Assembly: GCF_027941835.1 (NCBI RefSeq)
Contig: NZ_CP116005.1
Span: 744,001-808,000, forward strand
From: Sphingosinicella microcystinivorans
Lineage (GTDB): Bacteria > Pseudomonadota > Alphaproteobacteria > Sphingomonadales > Sphingomonadaceae
Direction of reading: 5' to 3'
DNA: 64,000 nt
Shown: in pieces, positions 35,515-44,161 of the stretch
Position numbering within the stretch: position 1 is the stretch's first letter
How the letters are laid out: every line of letters starts with the position of its first letter
Made by a program: the position numbers and the translations under genes
Notes under the pieces: generated by a model
The model's input: the letters and a program-made list of their open reading frames with translations, nothing else
What the model was told of the DNA's origin: nothing
Databases searched by the model: none

Positions 35515-37296
35515 TCAGCGCGGACGCCGCGGCCGGACAGCAGCGACATCGAAATTCACGCCCGCGTGTTTCCACGCGAGAATGTCCGGGTATTTCCACG
35601 CCGTCGTCGCCGCGCGCGCGGCCTCGATCTTCGCGATGGCCTCATCGACGCCGGGCACGGCGGACATCCAGCCGCGCGCCGCGGCATCCTTCGCCATGCG
35701 GAGCAGCCAGTACGCGCGCTGGATCGTGTGCGGCGCCGAGCCGTTGAAGTTCGTAGCCGGCAGGTCGGTGCGCGCCGCGAACTGCGCGAGGATGCCGTCC
35801 AGCGTCGTCGCCGAGCCGTTCATGCTGATCAGCGTCGATTCCACCGGCTCGTCGAAGCCCCGCGTGCCGCCGACGCGCGCGCGGATCACGAAATGCTCGG
35901 CCAGCCGCCGCAGCAGCGCGGGCTCGCCCGCCGACGCCCACAGGTAGGCGACCTCCGGACCGTAGCCCTGCGCCATGAAATCCGAGAACGAGACCGTCGC
36001 ATCGTAGGCCTTGAACGCGCTCATCATCGCGCGGCGCTCGGCGGAAACGCTCGTCACCTCGATGCGCGTCGCGGGCTCCGTCCCGTCGAGCTGGGCGATC
36101 AGCGTCTTCCAGTCGGCGATCACGTCCGCCGCCATCTTCTTGCCCCGCGCCGGTTCCCAGAGCAGCGGGCCCGAAGCGTTCTGCGCCACGTCCCGCGCCT
36201 TCCACACCGCCGAGAAGAGGTTGAGCGTCATGCGCTGGTAGTTGAACTGCGCGCGGTAATTGCCGCCGACCGGGCCGCGATAGGGCGCGGCCAGCGCATA
36301 GGCGGCGGTCGCCTGTTGCAGGATCGCCGCACGCGGGTCGCCTGTCGCCAGCCAGTACGCGTAACCATGGTTGATGAGGTGCGCCTCGTCGCGGCCGTGC
36401 GGGTAGGTCGTGCCCGCCTTGGCGGCGAGTTCGGCGAGATACGGGTAGTCGGCCGGCGCAGTCCACTTGCCTTCGTTCTTGTAGTTTTCCGTCTTCGCGA
36501 TGCCCTCGTTGACGTACTTGAGATCACCGCTGAGCGGGAGCTGCGGGTCGCGCAGCGTATCGTGGTTCGCGGACCAGATCGCGAGGTTCGGCAACGAGAG
36601 GCTCCACAGCATCTGCGCGCGGTTGCGCACCGCCGAGGCCGTGAACATCGCGCTGTCGCCGTCGACGGCCGCGGCGATCATCTGCGCATCGTCGCCGGAG
36701 AGGAAGCCGCGCGAGGACGAATATTCGCCGCCCTGCCCCGAGACGACACCGATGCTGTTCCACGACGACGAGCGGCCGTAGATGCGGTCGGGCTTGTAAT
36801 CCTGCGCGATGCCGCCCGGCAGGCGCCGGGGCGTGCTCGACGGCGTCTTGGGCCAGCCCGAGAACGCCGCCGCGCTGTAGGGCAGCACGCGCTTGTCCGC
36901 CACCGCCTGCCGCAGCCGCTCCATGCTTGGCGCAACAGGCTCGCCGTTGTCGGCGCACTTCATCGAACCTGGAAGGACGCGGATCGTGCCCGTATACCAC
37001 GGCGAGGCGACCGCATAAGCACGCTCGTCGATCATGCCGCCGCCGTCCGGCGCGCGCGTGATGCAGATGCTACCCCACTCCGGCTTCGCAGCGTAGCGGA
37101 ACAGGTACGCCCTGTCCCTGCCGACGCCATCGAGGCGGGCAACCGGCCATTCGCCTGTCGGTGTTCTGATCGTGCCCAGCGGCTTGGGGGCCGCCGCTTT
37201 GCCGTCAATGGCGATCGCTCCTTGCGCTTCAGCGGAAGACGGGAAGAGCGCGGCGGCAAATATGGCCGAAAGCAGCAGACTCCTGGAGCGTAGCAT
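35515..37296 (-). CDS. Exported protein of unknown function, paralogue A
   Basis: 593 residues from ATG 37296, beginning MLRSRSLLLSAIFAAALFPSSAEAQ, a cleavable signal peptide. An in-frame ATG at 37314 has GGAGGG close by but adds a polar stretch. The mature protein has no domain I recognise. Its features: an N-terminal beta-rich part with cysteines (SICITRAP, GSMKCADNGEPVAPSMERL), a middle rich in SSSWN and GQGGEYSSSRGF, and a helical C-terminal half. It is about 75-85% like paralogue B and is identical to it over 35665-36216 at DNA level. Unlike B, it ends with an extra [11 protein letters not shown] tail. Confidence 0.85.
   Translation of the reverse strand: MLRSRSLLLSAIFAAALFPSSAEAQGAIAIDGKAAAPKPLGTIRTPTGEWPVARLDGVGRDRAYLFRYAAKPEWGSICITRAPDGGGMIDERAYAVASPWYTGTIRVLPGSMKCADNGEPVAPSMERLRQAVADKRVLPYSAAAFSGWPKTPSSTPRRLPGGIAQDYKPDRIYGRSSSWNSIGVVSGQGGEYSSSRGFLSGDDAQMIAAAVDGDSAMFTASAVRNRAQMLWSLSLPNLAIWSANHDTLRDPQLPLSGDLKYVNEGIAKTENYKNEGKWTAPADYPYLAELAAKAGTTYPHGRDEAHLINHGYAYWLATGDPRAAILQQATAAYALAAPYRGPVGGNYRAQFNYQRMTLNLFSAVWKARDVAQNASGPLLWEPARGKKMAADVIADWKTLIAQLDGTEPATRIEVTSVSAERRAMMSAFKAYDATVSFSDFMAQGYGPEVAYLWASAGEPALLRRLAEHFVIRARVGGTRGFDEPVESTLISMNGSATTLDGILAQFAARTDLPATNFNGSAPHTIQRAYWLLRMAKDAAARGWMSAVPGVDEAIAKIEAARAATTAWKYPDILAWKHAGVNFDVAAVRPRRPR
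35665..36216. repeat. 552-base tract identical to 37630-38181 (copy in paralogue A)
   Basis: Line-by-line comparison with the copy 1965 bases downstream shows no difference over this interval. The first mismatches are at 35664 (A against G) and 36217 (G against C). Flanking parts of the two genes differ every few bases. A block of perfect identity in older paralogues is typical of gene conversion. Confidence 0.9.
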
Positions 37297-37412
37297 CTGG
37301 ATCGAGTGACACATTCCCTCCGGGAGAACAAGCCGACCGCATCGGTTCCCCGCTTGGGCGGGCTTGCCGCGCAACAGCACCCGATGCAGCCGGCACGAAG
37401 CCCATCCGGACC

Positions 37413-37516
37413 CTAGAGCGGGCTGGGCGATTCCGGAAGCACCCAGCCCGCTCTATCCCTTGGCCGCACCGTTCTTCGCGGAAAACCGGTGCCCACTTTC
37501 CCGCACGATGCTCTAG
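37413..37516. repeat. Intergenic mosaic element between the paralogues
   Basis: About 104 bases bounded by CTAGAG and CTCTAG. It contains a perfect 14-base inverted repeat (TAGAGCGGGCTGGG at 37414-37427, partner at 37442-37455) and the motif GGAAAACCGGTGCCCACTTT, which recalls the intergenic mosaic elements common in rhizobia and relatives. Its right end supplies the stop codon (37513-37515) of paralogue B. Confidence 0.7.
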
Positions 37517-39579
37517 AACGCCACTCCGGCGTGTTTCCACGCGAGAATGTCCGGATATTTCCACGCCGTCGTCGCGGCCCGCGCGGCATCCATCTTGGCG
37601 ATGGCCTCGTCGACACCGGGCACGGCGGGCATCCAGCCGCGCGCCGCGGCATCCTTCGCCATGCGGAGCAGCCAGTACGCGCGCTGGATCGTGTGCGGCG
37701 CCGAGCCGTTGAAGTTCGTAGCCGGCAGGTCGGTGCGCGCCGCGAACTGCGCGAGGATGCCGTCCAGCGTCGTCGCCGAGCCGTTCATGCTGATCAGCGT
37801 CGATTCCACCGGCTCGTCGAAGCCCCGCGTGCCGCCGACGCGCGCGCGGATCACGAAATGCTCGGCCAGCCGCCGCAGCAGCGCGGGCTCGCCCGCCGAC
37901 GCCCACAGGTAGGCGACCTCCGGACCGTAGCCCTGCGCCATGAAATCCGAGAACGAGACCGTCGCATCGTAGGCCTTGAACGCGCTCATCATCGCGCGGC
38001 GCTCGGCGGAAACGCTCGTCACCTCGATGCGCGTCGCGGGCTCCGTCCCGTCGAGCTGGGCGATCAGCGTCTTCCAGTCGGCGATCACGTCCGCCGCCAT
38101 CTTCTTGCCCCGCGCCGGTTCCCAGAGCAGCGGGCCCGAAGCGTTCTGCGCCACGTCCCGCGCCTTCCACACCGCCGAGAACAGGTTGAGCGTCCAGCGC
38201 TGGTAGTTGAACTGCGCCCTGTAACCGGTGCCGACCGGCCCCCTGTAGATCGAGCCCAGCGCATAGGCGGCGGTCGCCTGTTGCAGGATCGCCGCACGCG
38301 GGTCGCCGGTGGCCAGCCAGTACGCGTAACCGTGGTTGAGGAGGTGCTCGGCATTGCGGCCGTGCGGGTAGGCCGTGCCCGCCTTGGCGCCGAGTTCGGA
38401 GAGATACGGGTAGTCGGCCGGCGGGGTCCAGCTGCCCTCGTTGCTGTAGTTCTCGGTCTTCGCGGTGCCCGCGCCTACATAGGCGAGGTCGCCGCTGAGC
38501 GGGAACTGCGGGTCGCGCAGCATGTCGTGGTTCTCGGACCAGAGCGCGAGGTTCGGCAGCGAGAGGCTCCACAGCATCTGCGCGCGGTTGCGCGCCGCCG
38601 AGGCCGTGAACATCGCGGCGTTGCCGTCGACGGCCGCAGCGATCATCTGCGCGTCGTCGCCGGAGAGGAAGCCGCGCGAGGAGGCGTATTCGCCGCCCTG
38701 CCCCGAGACGACGCCGACGCTGTTCCACGACGACGACTGGCCGTAGATGCGGTCGGGCCGGTAGTCCTGCGCGATGCCGCCGGGCAGACGCTCGGGCGCA
38801 TCCTTGACGGTCGCGCCCTTCGGCCAGCCCGCAAAGGCTGCTGCGCTGTAGGGCACCGTACGCCGCGCCGCCACCGCCGCGCGCAGCCGCTCCATGCTCG
38901 GCGCGACGGGCTCGCCGTTGTCGACGCACTTCATCGAACCGTTGAGGACGGACAACTTCACTTCCACCCCGTTCACGGACAGCGTGTAGAAGCGCTCGCC
39001 GACGGTGGTGTCGCCCGACACGGCATGGCGGACCACACAGATGCTCCACCACGTCGGACGGCTCGAATATCCGAACTGATAGGCGTGCCCCCCGCTCACG
39101 GGGCCCAGATCGCTGACGGGCCACGTGCCCGTCGGCGTGGTGATGTTGCCGAGAGATGTCGCCGCAAGCCGCGTACCCGCCATCGAAACCGTGACCGGCC
39201 CCGACGGCATCTTCGAATCAGCCGCGGGGGGCGTAGGAGTCGGCGTGGGCGTGGGCGTGGGTGTAGGAGTGGGTGTCGGCGTCGGTGTGGGAGTCGGCGT
39301 AGGCGTAGGAGTGGGTGTCGGCGTTGGCGTCGGTGCGGGCGTGGGTGTCGGCGTCGGCGTCGGGTCCGACGGAGACGGGTCCGACGGAGACGGGTCCGAT
39401 GGAGACGGGTCCGACGGCGGCGGCGTCACCGTTGCCGGAGGCGTCGTGGTGCCCCCGGCATCGGTTTGCGTTCCGCTCGATCCACCACCGCCTCCACAGG
39501 CCGACAGAAGAATGAATGCGGTGATGAAGGCGACAGGGCGAGCCCGGCCGCGCAAACGCCCAGCAGAAAAAATGTTCAT
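37513..39579 (-). CDS. Putative lipoprotein of unknown function, paralogue B
   Basis: 688 residues. MNIFSAGRLRGRARPVAFITAFILLSACGGGGG is a lipoprotein signal with the acylated cysteine at about residue 28. A disordered linker follows: four SDPSP-type units and about 24 Thr-Pro pairs. From about residue 125 it aligns with paralogue A along the whole length. ATG 39579 is preferred over TTG 39588. No catalytic motif is recognised. The two genes form a tandem duplication whose products are probably one soluble periplasmic and one membrane-tethered form. Confidence 0.85.
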   Translation of the reverse strand: MNIFSAGRLRGRARPVAFITAFILLSACGGGGGSSGTQTDAGGTTTPPATVTPPPSDPSPSDPSPSDPSPSDPTPTPTPTPAPTPTPTPTPTPTPTPTPTPTPTPTPTPTPTPTPTPPAADSKMPSGPVTVSMAGTRLAATSLGNITTPTGTWPVSDLGPVSGGHAYQFGYSSRPTWWSICVVRHAVSGDTTVGERFYTLSVNGVEVKLSVLNGSMKCVDNGEPVAPSMERLRAAVAARRTVPYSAAAFAGWPKGATVKDAPERLPGGIAQDYRPDRIYGQSSSWNSVGVVSGQGGEYASSRGFLSGDDAQMIAAAVDGNAAMFTASAARNRAQMLWSLSLPNLALWSENHDMLRDPQFPLSGDLAYVGAGTAKTENYSNEGSWTPPADYPYLSELGAKAGTAYPHGRNAEHLLNHGYAYWLATGDPRAAILQQATAAYALGSIYRGPVGTGYRAQFNYQRWTLNLFSAVWKARDVAQNASGPLLWEPARGKKMAADVIADWKTLIAQLDGTEPATRIEVTSVSAERRAMMSAFKAYDATVSFSDFMAQGYGPEVAYLWASAGEPALLRRLAEHFVIRARVGGTRGFDEPVESTLISMNGSATTLDGILAQFAARTDLPATNFNGSAPHTIQRAYWLLRMAKDAAARGWMPAVPGVDEAIAKMDAARAATTAWKYPDILAWKHAGVAF
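37630..38181. repeat. 552-base tract identical to 35665-36216 (copy in paralogue B)
   Basis: Partner of the identical block in paralogue A, at a constant offset of 1965 bases. It encodes the conserved C-terminal half of the protein, from QNASGPLLWEP to the region just before the last 40 residues. Confidence 0.9.
39231..39417. repeat. Low-complexity coding repeat (Thr-Pro and Ser-Asp-Pro)
   Basis: Degenerate hexamers of the type GGYGTN (read as Thr-Pro on the minus strand) over about 39231-39361, then four near-identical 15-base units (GGGTCCGACGGAGAC type, Ser-Asp-Pro-Ser-Pro) up to 39417. Such tracts change length by slippage. They encode the flexible linker of the lipoprotein. Confidence 0.85.
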
Positions 39580-39599
39580 TGACCCCAACGACCCCTCGT

Positions 39600-39840
39600 T
39601 GTGACCGCGAAATTGCGGATTTGAGGGAATTCTTGGGTTTCAACTCTAAACAAATACCTAATACATCAAGTGCCGTGCGACACTTTGATGGTTAAGATCG
39701 GCGAACTGATTGTAATTACGGAGACGAAATATTGGTTAACACTTTATTTACTTTTGGCCTCAACATTTCGTCAACGAAGATTGGTCGCAGCAAATGACCA
39801 GTTTATCGTATTGGTTAAGAAAACGTCTACGAAATCCGGC
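39600..39840. other. AT-rich tract reaching into the sodB 3' end
   Basis: By hand count about 41% GC over 39601-39840, against roughly two-thirds GC on either side. It holds the upstream region of the lipoprotein gene and the last 23 codons of sodB. No gene, inverted-repeat ends or transposase remnant is visible. A 61-codon frame at 39670-39855 opposes sodB and is not credible. It could be a remnant of transferred DNA or an AT-rich regulatory region. Confidence 0.6.
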
Positions 39841-40361
39841 CGTGCGTTCTGGTAGTCGAGATAATAGGCGTGCTCCCAGACATCGAGGGTAAGCAGCGGA
39901 TTCAGCCCTTCGTGGACGAGCGCCGAATCCGCGTCGTGGGTCGAGATGATCCTGAGCCCGTCGCCGTCCTGGCACAGCCACGCCCAGCCGCTGCCGAAAT
40001 GCACGGTCGCCTCCGCCTTGAAGGCCTCACTGAACTTCGCAAGGCCGCCGAACGCGGAATCGACGAGATCCTTGAGCCTGCCCTCCGGCCCGGTTTTTTC
40101 GGGCGACAGCGAATTCCAGAAGAACGTGTGGTTCCACGCCTGCGCGGCATTGTTGAAGAGGCCCTTGTCGCCCTTGCTCTTCGCCGTCTTCACGATCTCT
40201 TCGAGCGAGGCGCCTTCGAGCGGCGTTCCGGCAATCGCCGCGTTCGCCTTGTCCACATAGGCCTTGTGGTGCTTGCCGTGATGGAACTCGAGCGTGCGCG
40301 CCGACATGTGCGGCTCCAGCGCGTCCTTCGCGAACGGCAACGGCGGAAGTTCGATAGCCAT
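39771..40361 (-). CDS. sodB: Superoxide dismutase (Fe type)
   Basis: Converts superoxide to oxygen and peroxide. 196 residues. Metal ligands are in LEFHHGKHHKAY, QAWNHTFFWNSL and LDVWEHAYYLDYQN; AWNHTFFW and FGSGWAWLC fit the Fe/cambialistic group. ATG 40361 has AAGGAG at six bases; the upstream frame to 40442 is not needed. The last 23 codons (RPDFVDVFLTNTINWSFAATNLR region) use AT-rich codons such as TTA, ATA and TCA not seen earlier in the gene, so the 3' end may have a different origin. Confidence 0.95.
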   Translation of the reverse strand: MAIELPPLPFAKDALEPHMSARTLEFHHGKHHKAYVDKANAAIAGTPLEGASLEEIVKTAKSKGDKGLFNNAAQAWNHTFFWNSLSPEKTGPEGRLKDLVDSAFGGLAKFSEAFKAEATVHFGSGWAWLCQDGDGLRIISTHDADSALVHEGLNPLLTLDVWEHAYYLDYQNARPDFVDVFLTNTINWSFAATNLR

Positions 40362-40419
40362 GCATAGCTCCTTCTTGTTCTGGCTGACGGGTATGGGCTG
40401 ATAACGCAGCGGTCTGACG

Positions 40420-40436
40420 GATGTTGCGTCAACATC
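40420..40436. promoter_or_regulatory. Short palindrome between pspF and sodB
   Basis: GATGTTG and CAACATC separated by CGT, about 60 bases before the sodB start and 15 bases after the pspF stop (both genes are on the minus strand). It may be a sodB operator or the end hairpin of the pspF transcript; no T-run follows. Confidence 0.4.
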
Positions 40437-40451
40437 GCGCAAACGGGTGAG

Positions 40452-41486
<1,035 letters not shown>

Positions 41487-41608
41487 TGCCAATACTTAGT
41501 GAAAAATCCTAAAATTTTGCAATATGTGCGCACGAGATTTTTGCCGCTTTTGGGCTGAGGTTCATGCAAGCCACTGAAAATCAACAATTCATGTTGTGCC
41601 AGAAAAGT

Positions 41609-41624
41609 TGGCACGCCCTTTGCT
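41609..41624 (+). promoter_or_regulatory. Sigma-54 promoter of the psp operon
   Basis: TGGCACG at 41609-41615 and TTGCT at 41620-41624 with four bases between match the -24/-12 consensus fully (GG and GC spaced as required). Transcription would start near 41635, 40 bases before the first psp gene. The AT-rich 41493-41600 upstream is the likely PspF enhancer region and also holds the pspF promoter. Confidence 0.92.
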
Positions 41625-41674
41625 GAACATCGGGCAACGGATTTGAAAGCAACAGTTAAACACAGGAGGCATCA

Positions 41675-41851
41675 ATGCTCACCCAGACCAACAGCAACGT
41701 CTTCCGGACCCTCTTCTGCACCGTCGGCGCCATCGCGGTCAGCTCGGTCTTCCTCTTCGCCGCGGCGGGTCCCGCCCGCGCCGAAGCCCCGGTCAAGTTC
41801 GCCCAGGTCCAGATCATCCCGGTTTCGACGAGCGCCCCGATCGTTTATTGA
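41675..41851 (+). CDS. 58-residue exported protein, first gene of the psp operon
   Basis: Small gene not usually predicted because of its size. ATG 41675 has AGGAGG eight bases upstream (41664-41669). The product has a charged-poor start (MLTQTNSNVFRTL), a hydrophobic stretch at about residues 14-31 and a signal-peptidase site near GPARA-EA (residues 32-38), leaving a mature peptide of about 21 residues ending in APIVY. It is the first gene after the sigma-54 promoter and precedes pspA by 92 bases. A stress-induced exported peptide, or a membrane anchor if uncleaved; no family recognised. Confidence 0.72.
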   Translation: MLTQTNSNVFRTLFCTVGAIAVSSVFLFAAAGPARAEAPVKFAQVQIIPVSTSAPIVY

Positions 41852-41943
41852 TCGGCCCGCAGCGTCCAGCGGCCGGAGCGGATCCCCCTCCCCAGTCCCC
41901 TCCCGCTCCGGCCGCCCCCTTCAACTTCAGGAGTTCAGACCAG

Positions 41944-42615
41944 ATGGGCATTTTCTCGAGGACGCGCGACATCATCGCCGCAAACGTCACCGACCTTCTC
42001 GACCGCGCCGAAGATCCGGCGAAGATGATCCGCATGATCATCATGGAGATGGAGGAGACGCTCGTGGAGGTCCGCGCATCCGCCGCCCGCACCATCGCCG
42101 ACCAGAAGGAGATGCGCCGCACCATCCTGAAGCTGGAGCAGGCGCAGGCGACGTGGGCCGAGAAAGCCGAACTGGCGCTATCCAAGGGCCGCGAGGATCT
42201 CGCCAAGGCCGCGCTGCTCGAAAAACAGAAGATGAGTGGCAGCGGCGCCCAGCTGCAGGCCGAGGTCGACCTCCTCGACGAGCAGCTCGCGCACTACGAA
42301 GGCGACATCCAGAAGCTGGAAAGCAAGCTTCGCGAGGCACGCACACGCCAGTCGGCGCTGCTGTCGCGGCTCGAGACGGCGAACAACCGGGTTCGTATGC
42401 GCAGCCTGCTGCGCGGCCCCAAGGTGGACGAGGCCTTCTCGCGCTTCGAGGTGCTGGAACGCCGCGTCGACTATGCCGAAGGCCAGGTGGACGCGCTCGC
42501 GCTCGGTGAAACGAGGACCCTCGAGATGCAGATCGCCGACCTCCGCACCGACGACGCCGTCGAGGCCGAGCTCGCCGCGCTCAAGAGCAAGATGGCCCAG
42601 CAGAAGGAGGGTTGA
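41944..42615 (+). CDS. pspA: Phage shock protein A
   Basis: 223-residue PspA/IM30/Vipp1-family coiled coil that binds stressed inner membrane and PspF. MGIFSRTRDIIAANVTDLLDRAEDPAKMIRMIIMEMEETL is the classic N-terminus with its amphipathic helix; the remainder is heptad-rich to about residue 190. ATG 41944 is set by this N-terminus and by AGGAG about 13 bases upstream. An earlier in-frame start at 41848 would add a proline-rich leader and overlap the small gene. Confidence 0.96.
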   Translation: MGIFSRTRDIIAANVTDLLDRAEDPAKMIRMIIMEMEETLVEVRASAARTIADQKEMRRTILKLEQAQATWAEKAELALSKGREDLAKAALLEKQKMSGSGAQLQAEVDLLDEQLAHYEGDIQKLESKLREARTRQSALLSRLETANNRVRMRSLLRGPKVDEAFSRFEVLERRVDYAEGQVDALALGETRTLEMQIADLRTDDAVEAELAALKSKMAQQKEG

Positions 42616-42618
42616 TCC

Positions 42619-42909
42619 ATGGCCGAAGCCATCGTTCCGCTTGTCGCCGTTCTTGCCATCTTCATCGGCATGCCGTGGCTGTTCCTGCACTACCGGATGA
42701 AATCCAAGCAGAACCGCAGCCTCTCCATCGAGGACGAGCGGATGCTCGACGAACTCCATCAGGCCGCGCTCAGGCTCGAGGACCGGCTGCAGACGATCGA
42801 GCGCATCATGTCGGTCGACAATCCCGGCTGGCGCCAGATCGCCGCCGGCAGCCCGATCGGCGAGCGCCCTGAAGACACACGCACGGCAGACATCAGGAGG
42901 TTGAAATGA
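42619..42909 (+). CDS. pspB: Phage shock protein B
   Basis: 96-residue inner-membrane protein: one N-terminal segment (IVPLVAVLAIFIGMPWLFLHY), then a basic patch and a helix containing LEDRLQTIERIMSVDNPGWRQ. This matches PspB, which with PspC releases PspF from PspA. The helix is related to the tails of the later small proteins. It begins three bases after pspA and overlaps the next gene by four. Confidence 0.92.
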   Translation: MAEAIVPLVAVLAIFIGMPWLFLHYRMKSKQNRSLSIEDERMLDELHQAALRLEDRLQTIERIMSVDNPGWRQIAAGSPIGERPEDTRTADIRRLK

Positions 42910-43097
42910 GCTTTGCCCTCGACAAGAGAAACGCCATCTTCCTCGGCGTCTGCGCCGGCTTCGCGAGGATGACGAACACGGATGCGCTCTGGTGGCGGCT
43001 CGGCGCCGTCGTCGGCACCGTCCTCGGCTTCGGCCTCTTGCCGATCATCTACCTGCTCGTCGCCTGGCTCGCCCAGCCGCGCACCCACGACGCCTGA
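42906..43097 (+). CDS. Short PspC-domain protein
   Basis: 63 residues consisting of little more than a PspC domain: FLGVCAGFARMTNTDALWWRLGAVVGTVLGFGLLPIIYLLVAWL. There is no cytoplasmic tail beyond AQPRTHDA. It overlaps pspB by four bases and is followed by a full-length PspC after 26 bases, so the operon holds two PspC-type proteins. Confidence 0.88.
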   Translation: MSFALDKRNAIFLGVCAGFARMTNTDALWWRLGAVVGTVLGFGLLPIIYLLVAWLAQPRTHDA

Positions 43098-43123
43098 TAC
43101 GACACGAACACGGGAGGCATTCC

Positions 43124-43501
43124 ATGTCCAGCCGCACCAAATTCTACCTCAACAAGCGCGAGAAGAAATGGCTGGGCGTGTGCGCCGGGCTTGCGGACTT
43201 CACCGGCATCGACGTGCTCTGGTGGCGCGTGGGCGCTGTGGTCGGCACGATCCTCGGCGCGGGCATCCTGCCGGTCGCCTATCTTGTGATCGGCCTCATG
43301 GCGTCGGACAAACCCTCGGAATTCTACAGCGAAAGCGTCGTCGACCAGAAGTTCTGGCAGAAGGTGCGGGTCGCGCCGAGCCGCTCGATCCGCGACGTCC
43401 ACGCCAGCTTCCGCGACATCGACCGCCGCCTCGCGCATGTCGAGAGGCACTACACGTCGCAGAACACGCGGCTCGCCGCCGAGATCGACAGTCTGAAGTA
43501 A
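43124..43501 (+). CDS. pspC: Phage shock protein C
   Basis: 125 residues: a PspC domain (LNKREKKWLGVCAGLADFTGIDVLWWRVGAVVGTILGAGILPVAYLVIGLM) and a C-terminal helix, FRDIDRRLAHVERHYTSQNTRLAAEIDSLK. In the Psp response it acts with PspB as membrane sensor. ATG 43124 has GGGAGG nine bases upstream. The tail helix is the same pattern as in the five genes that follow. Confidence 0.92.
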   Translation: MSSRTKFYLNKREKKWLGVCAGLADFTGIDVLWWRVGAVVGTILGAGILPVAYLVIGLMASDKPSEFYSESVVDQKFWQKVRVAPSRSIRDVHASFRDIDRRLAHVERHYTSQNTRLAAEIDSLK

Positions 43502-43528
43502 GACCCGCTCGCCGTCAGGGAGGCCGTC

Positions 43529-43834
43529 ATGGAATTCGCTTCGCCATTCTTCGTGCTCGGCATCGTCGCCATCACCACCGGCGGCTGGCTGGTCAGCACA
43601 TGGATCCGGGCCCGCCACGGATACCCGATCGAGAACGAGTTCTGGGGCATGAGCCACAAGGACGACGGAACGGGTGACAGCCTCGCGCCGAGCCGCAAGA
43701 CCGAGCTGCTGGCGAACGAGAACGCGGAAATGAAGGGCCGGATCGCCCGGCTCGAAGAGCGCATCGCGGTTCTGGAGCGCATCGCGACGGACAGGTCGCG
43801 CCGGCTCTCCGACGAGATCGAGACCCTTCGCTAG
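43529..43834 (+). CDS. Small membrane protein with psp-tail helix, member 1
   Basis: 101 residues: a membrane segment (about residues 7-25, FFVLGIVAITTGGWLVSTW), a segment WIRARHGYPIENEFWGM, a variable linker, then a coiled-coil tail with ERIAVLERIATDRSRRLSDEIETLR. The RxRHGYPxEN segment recurs in member 3. Inferred part of the envelope-stress operon; no characterised family recognised. Confidence 0.82.
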   Translation: MEFASPFFVLGIVAITTGGWLVSTWIRARHGYPIENEFWGMSHKDDGTGDSLAPSRKTELLANENAEMKGRIARLEERIAVLERIATDRSRRLSDEIETLR

Positions 43835-43863
43835 CGCGGGCGGAAGACAGGGGGACGCAAACC

Positions 43864-44145
43864 ATGGCTGCCGAAGTCGGATTTCTGATCGGTCTCCTCG
43901 CCGGCGCGGCCGGGATGTGGATCGTCCAGATGTGCAGCCGCCGGGACGCCGAAACGCCCGCGGATGCCGCACCGGAGGCCGTGTTCAGCTTCGAACGCGA
44001 GCTGGAGACGCGCCGCCTCGCCGCCGAGAACGCCGCGCTCATCACCCAGATGGAGGAGGTGCGCGAACGGCTGGCCACGCTGGAGAGACTGGCGATCGAC
44101 CGCTCGGCGCGGCTCGCCGACGAAATCGAGGCCCTGAGGGCCTGA
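43864..44145 (+). CDS. Small membrane protein with psp-tail helix, member 2
   Basis: 93 residues: an N-terminal membrane segment (VGFLIGLLAGAAGMWIVQM), a short acidic linker, then a long helix (SFERELETRRLAAENAALITQMEEV) ending in RERLATLERLAIDRSARLADEIEALRA. It has a basic-cysteine junction (CSRRD) after the membrane segment. Same direction and close spacing as the genes around it. Confidence 0.82.
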   Translation: MAAEVGFLIGLLAGAAGMWIVQMCSRRDAETPADAAPEAVFSFERELETRRLAAENAALITQMEEVRERLATLERLAIDRSARLADEIEALRA

Positions 44146-44161
44146 CGAAAGGGACAGACGC

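Noticed and set aside
39231-39417. Short tandem repeats read as a CRISPR-like or VNTR array
   Set aside because: Units are 6 and 15 bases, in frame, and encode a Thr-Pro / Ser-Asp-Pro linker; there are no spacers.
39670-39855. 61-codon frame in the AT-rich tract
   Set aside because: Overlaps sodB in opposite direction, no ribosome binding site, composition explained by the AT-rich patch.
40420-40436. Palindrome before sodB as a firm operator
   Set aside because: Only seven-base arms and no related site; kept as a low-confidence feature only.
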